Source of the DNA: Chryseobacterium gwangjuense
GTDB taxonomy: Bacteria > Bacteroidota > Bacteroidia > Flavobacteriales > Weeksellaceae
NCBI RefSeq assembly: GCF_021311115.1
Contig: NZ_JAJTNP010000006.1
Coordinates: 301,730-365,729 of the forward strand
Direction of reading: 5' to 3'
Length of the DNA stretch: 64,000 bases
Below the pieces are notes generated by a model. It had not been told where the DNA came from and did no database searches. It saw only the letters and a program-made list of their open reading frames with translations. This document shows positions 61,313 to 64,000 of the stretch, one piece after another; within the stretch, counting starts at the first letter, position 1; each line of letters starts with the position of its first letter. Position numbers and translations under genes: made by a program.

Positions 61313-62544
61313 GAATTTTACTATTACATCAGTATTTTTTAGAAGAAGATGATCCGGGAGGTTCCAGATGGAATGAAATAACAAAAACTTGGACTTCTCA
61401 GGGGCATGAAGTGACTGTAATAGCAGGAATGATGCATTATACAGGATCTGAGAAAAGAGCAGAATATAAAGGTAAATATTTTGCAAAAAAGAAACAGGGA
61501 AATGTGACTGTTCACAGAACCCATGTATCTGAAGCATACAATAAGGGTTTCATAGGTCGTTTATGGGGGTATTTTTCATTTATGTTCTCATCATTTTGGG
61601 CAGGTATTTTTCACATAAAAGGAAAATATGATGCAGTTATTGTTACTTCACCGCCGTTATTTGTGGGAGGTTCAGGATATCTTATTTCAAGATTGAAAAG
61701 AATTCCGATGATATTTGAAATCAGAGATTTATGGCCAGAATCTGCTATTGATACAGGAGTGCTTACTAATAAATTGGTCATTAAATTAGCGTATTGGTTT
61801 GAAAATTTTATTTATAAAAAAGCAAGGCTTATAAATGTTCTTACTCCTGCTTTCTATAAAACCTTAAATGAAAAAAAAGGGGTAGACAAAAGTAAACTGA
61901 TTATGATTCCTAATGCTGCAGACTTTTCTCTTTCCGAAGAGATACTTGCAACATTTAACCGGGAAGATTTCAGAAAAGAACATGATCTGGAAAACCATTT
62001 CGTAATCACATATGTTGGTGCGCATGGTGTTGCCAATCATTTAGATCAGATTTTAGACGCAGGGAAAAAACTTGAAGATACAAATGTTTTATTTCTGTTA
62101 ATTGGTCAGGGAATGGAAAAAGAACGTTTGATTGAAAAATCAAAAAAGATGAAGAACACGAATGTCCGTTTTTTAGATCCGGTTCCTAAAAAAGAAGTTT
62201 TTAAATATATTTTAGCATCGGAAATGGGAGCCTCTGTGTTAAAAAAAGTGGATACTTTCAAAACAGTTTATTCTAATAAATCTTTTGATTATTTTTCATG
62301 TAAGAAACCTATTCTGATGGCGATAGACGGAGTGTCAAGAGAGTTAGTTGAAGATGCAAAAGCAGGAGTTTATGTAGAGCCTGAAAATGCAGATGAATAC
62401 AACAAAGCAATTCGTGAATACCTTAGTGATGAAATCAGACTAAAGCAAGAAGGTGAAAATGGATACGAATATGCAAAACAAAATTTTGATAGAGAAGTTT
62501 TGGCAGATAAATATCTGAAATCTATACAGCAAATTTTACGTTAA
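61309..62544 (+). CDS. Glycosyltransferase family 4 (WbuB-like)
   Basis: The product has 411 residues. It begins [18 protein letters not shown], as in WbuB-type transferases. It has [20 protein letters not shown] and [15 protein letters not shown]. The donor domain has [20 protein letters not shown] and a late [16 protein letters not shown]. It probably adds a second sugar, such as an N-acetylfucosamine-type residue, to the lipid-linked primer. It is just upstream of the initiating transferase. Confidence 0.9.
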   Translation: MRILLLHQYFLEEDDPGGSRWNEITKTWTSQGHEVTVIAGMMHYTGSEKRAEYKGKYFAKKKQGNVTVHRTHVSEAYNKGFIGRLWGYFSFMFSSFWAGIFHIKGKYDAVIVTSPPLFVGGSGYLISRLKRIPMIFEIRDLWPESAIDTGVLTNKLVIKLAYWFENFIYKKARLINVLTPAFYKTLNEKKGVDKSKLIMIPNAADFSLSEEILATFNREDFRKEHDLENHFVITYVGAHGVANHLDQILDAGKKLEDTNVLFLLIGQGMEKERLIEKSKKMKNTNVRFLDPVPKKEVFKYILASEMGASVLKKVDTFKTVYSNKSFDYFSCKKPILMAIDGVSRELVEDAKAGVYVEPENADEYNKAIREYLSDEIRLKQEGENGYEYAKQNFDREVLADKYLKSIQQILR

Positions 62545-62566
62545 TCGGTTTATATTTAATAATAAA

Positions 62567-63175
62567 ATGATCTATAAAAATTTTATAAAAAGATTATTCG
62601 ATTTTTCAGTAGCATTGCTGGGACTGATAGTTTTAAGTCCGATTTTTGTCATTATTACTATAGGATTATATTTTGCAAACAATGGGAAACCGTTTTTCTT
62701 TCAGGCTCGTCCGGGATTAAATGAAAAGATTTTTAAAATCATTAAATTTAAAACGATGAATGATAAAAAAGATCCTTCGGGAAATTTGCTGTCTGATGCA
62801 GAAAGGCTTACACCGATTGGTATGTTTGTAAGAAAAACCTCTTTGGACGAAATTCCTCAACTTATTAACGTTTTGAAAGGGGATATGTCTTTGATAGGAC
62901 CACGTCCTTTATTACCACAATATTTACCTTTATATAACGAAATTCAAAAGAAACGTCATGAAGTCAGACCAGGGATTACAGGATGGGCACAGGTAAATGG
63001 AAGAAATGCCATATCTTGGACTAAAAAATTTGAACTGGATGTTTGGTATGTAGATAACGTGTCATTAAGTACTGATTTAAAAGTGTTCTTGACTACTTTT
63101 AAAAAAGTATTTAAAAGCGAGGGGATTTCGCAGGAAGGGCAGGTAACGGCAGAGCCGTTTAATGGTTCAAATTAA
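62567..63175 (+). CDS. Initiating sugar-1-phosphate transferase (PglC/WcaJ-type)
   Basis: The product has 202 residues, the short form with one N-terminal membrane segment ([20 protein letters not shown]). The family core is [39 protein letters not shown] and [13 protein letters not shown]. It attaches the first sugar phosphate to undecaprenyl phosphate at the inner membrane. Its likely substrate is the UDP-sugar formed from the 4,6-dehydratase route. Confidence 0.93.
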   Translation: MIYKNFIKRLFDFSVALLGLIVLSPIFVIITIGLYFANNGKPFFFQARPGLNEKIFKIIKFKTMNDKKDPSGNLLSDAERLTPIGMFVRKTSLDEIPQLINVLKGDMSLIGPRPLLPQYLPLYNEIQKKRHEVRPGITGWAQVNGRNAISWTKKFELDVWYVDNVSLSTDLKVFLTTFKKVFKSEGISQEGQVTAEPFNGSN

Positions 63176-63202
63176 TTTCTTATTAATTAATACAATTTTC
63201 TC

Positions 63203-63784
63203 ATGTATTTATATGGAGCAAGCGGACATGGTAAAGTAATTGCTGAAATAGCAGAGCAAAGCGATATCAAAATAACAGCTTTTATTGATATGGACATTTC
63301 AAAAACTGCAGTTTTTGATTATCCTATTATACACGAAGTTCCTACTAATAAAATAGATCTTATTATTTCTATTGGAAATAATAAGATTCGAAAGCAGATT
63401 GTAGATGAAAATAAAAATTTTTCCTATTCTGTACTATTCCACCCTTTTTCCACAATCTCTAAAAGAGCAATTTTAGGAGAAGGAACTGTTGTGATGGCAG
63501 GTGCTGTAATTAATTCTGCCGTTACAATTGGTAGACATTGTATCATCAATACCAATGCATCAATAGACCATGACTGTATCATTGAAGATTTTGTACATAT
63601 TTCTCCGAATGCGGCACTGGCAGGCAATGTATTTGTTGGTGAGGGTACGCATATTGGAATAGGGGCATCTGTTATTCCTGGAATAAGTATTGGAAAATGG
63701 TGTGTTATAGGAGCAGGAGCAGTGATTATAAAAGATATTCCGGATGGTTCGAAAGTAGTTGGAAATCCGGGCAAAAGTATATAA
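63203..63784 (+). CDS. PglD-like sugar N-acetyltransferase
   Basis: The product has 193 residues. The N-terminal Rossmann-like part is LYGASGHGKVIAEIAEQ; hexapeptide repeats follow, with ASIDHDCIIEDFVHISPNAAL and GASVIPGISIGKWCVIGAGA. The His in NASIDHD is the family catalytic base. It acetylates the 4-amino group of a UDP-4-amino-6-deoxy sugar. The matching aminotransferase is not in the window and may lie to the right. Confidence 0.9.
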   Translation: MYLYGASGHGKVIAEIAEQSDIKITAFIDMDISKTAVFDYPIIHEVPTNKIDLIISIGNNKIRKQIVDENKNFSYSVLFHPFSTISKRAILGEGTVVMAGAVINSAVTIGRHCIINTNASIDHDCIIEDFVHISPNAALAGNVFVGEGTHIGIGASVIPGISIGKWCVIGAGAVIIKDIPDGSKVVGNPGKSI

Positions 63785-63793
63785 AACATTACA

Positions 63794-64000
63794 ATGAAAA
63801 ATATTATTATTACCGGCGGTGCCGGGTTTATCGGTTCTCATGTTGTAAGAGAATTTGTAAAAAACAATCCGGAAACCACCATCATCAATCTTGATGCTTT
63901 GACGTATGCCGGAAACCTTGAAAATCTGAAAGACATTGAGAATGAACCCAATTATGTTTTCGAAAAAGCAGACATTACAAAACCAGAAGAATTAAGAGCA
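63794..64000 (+). CDS. rmlB: dTDP-glucose 4,6-dehydratase, N-terminal part, cut by window edge
   Basis: The open frame starts at ATG 63794 and runs off the right edge, with 69 codons visible. It reads NIIITGGAGFIGSHVVREFV, then NLDALTYAGNLENL, typical of RmlB. It makes dTDP-4-oxo-6-deoxyglucose, the substrate of the FdtA-type isomerase at 47306 and of the rhamnose route. The rest of the Rml set would be expected to the right. Confidence 0.88.
   Translation, partial: MKNIIITGGAGFIGSHVVREFVKNNPETTIINLDALTYAGNLENLKDIENEPNYVFEKADITKPEELRA

Noticed and set aside
63424..63841. Two minus-strand frames (93 and 121 codons) over the PglD-like gene.
   Set aside because: They overlap a clear hexapeptide acetyltransferase and the rmlB start; they are shadow frames.

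Overview
The window reads as chromosome of a low-GC Bacteroidota in the Flavobacteriia, most likely Chryseobacterium or a close Weeksellaceae relative. Four observations support this. Many intergenic regions carry the Bacteroidota-type -7 element TAnnTTTG. There is a type IX secretion cargo protein with the usual C-terminal domain. Many encoded proteins (DUF72, DUF1573, DUF4241, DUF6428, FdtA-type cupins) are typical of this group. The leaders lack obvious Shine-Dalgarno sequences. The genus is my inference from memory of the protein families; no database was searched.

Region 1 (1-33.7 kb) is mostly core chromosome. It holds a truncated serine hydrolase, a two-gene regulator operon (HTH protein plus AraC), a lipoprotein and CDP-alcohol transferase pair, asnS, rpoN, an acyl-CoA ligase, an ECF sigma factor with a membrane partner, the RNase P RNA, a CPBP protease with a PPK2 polyphosphate kinase, a DUF1573 protein, valS, a GIY-YIG nuclease between perfect inverted repeats, an alpha/beta hydrolase with an HD phosphohydrolase, DUF72, an nrdB-orf-nrdA ribonucleotide reductase cluster, an ABC exporter operon (ATPase, two FtsX-type permeases, HlyD adaptor), a Fur-family regulator divergent from a thioredoxin-reductase-like flavoprotein, an arsenic-type operon (arsR, DUF6428, a 41-residue membrane peptide, arsC), glyA and recX.

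Region 2 (34.1-36.7 kb) pairs a 759-residue T9SS cargo with a 78-residue protein. The small protein ends in a PID motif, a membrane segment and a basic tail, like a sorting signal. The pair sits just upstream of the polysaccharide locus.

Region 3 (36.8 kb to the right edge) is a single-strand surface polysaccharide locus. It encodes a membrane 4,6-dehydratase, ManC, Wza and Wzc export proteins, UDP-sugar dehydrogenases and a 2-epimerase, a Fuc3NAc-type set (two FdtA-like cupins, an acetyltransferase, an aminotransferase), Wzx flippase, EpsG-type polymerase, three glycosyltransferases, an amidotransferase/HisH/HisF set predicted to make an acetamidino sugar, an ADH-MocA fusion, a heparinase II/III-like protein, a WbuB-like transferase, the initiating sugar transferase, a PglD-like acetyltransferase and the start of rmlB. 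The Wzx to GT2 stretch (49.4-54.8 kb) is visibly more AT-rich, as usual for strain-variable serotype genes.

The most unusual item is a family of REP-like hairpins. Each has TGTC followed by a short stem-loop. Two form an exact 26-bp inverted pair around the GIY-YIG nuclease gene, and one copy in the nrd cluster shows a compensatory base-pair change in its stem. This resembles the REP/RAYT arrangement but with a different kind of nuclease.
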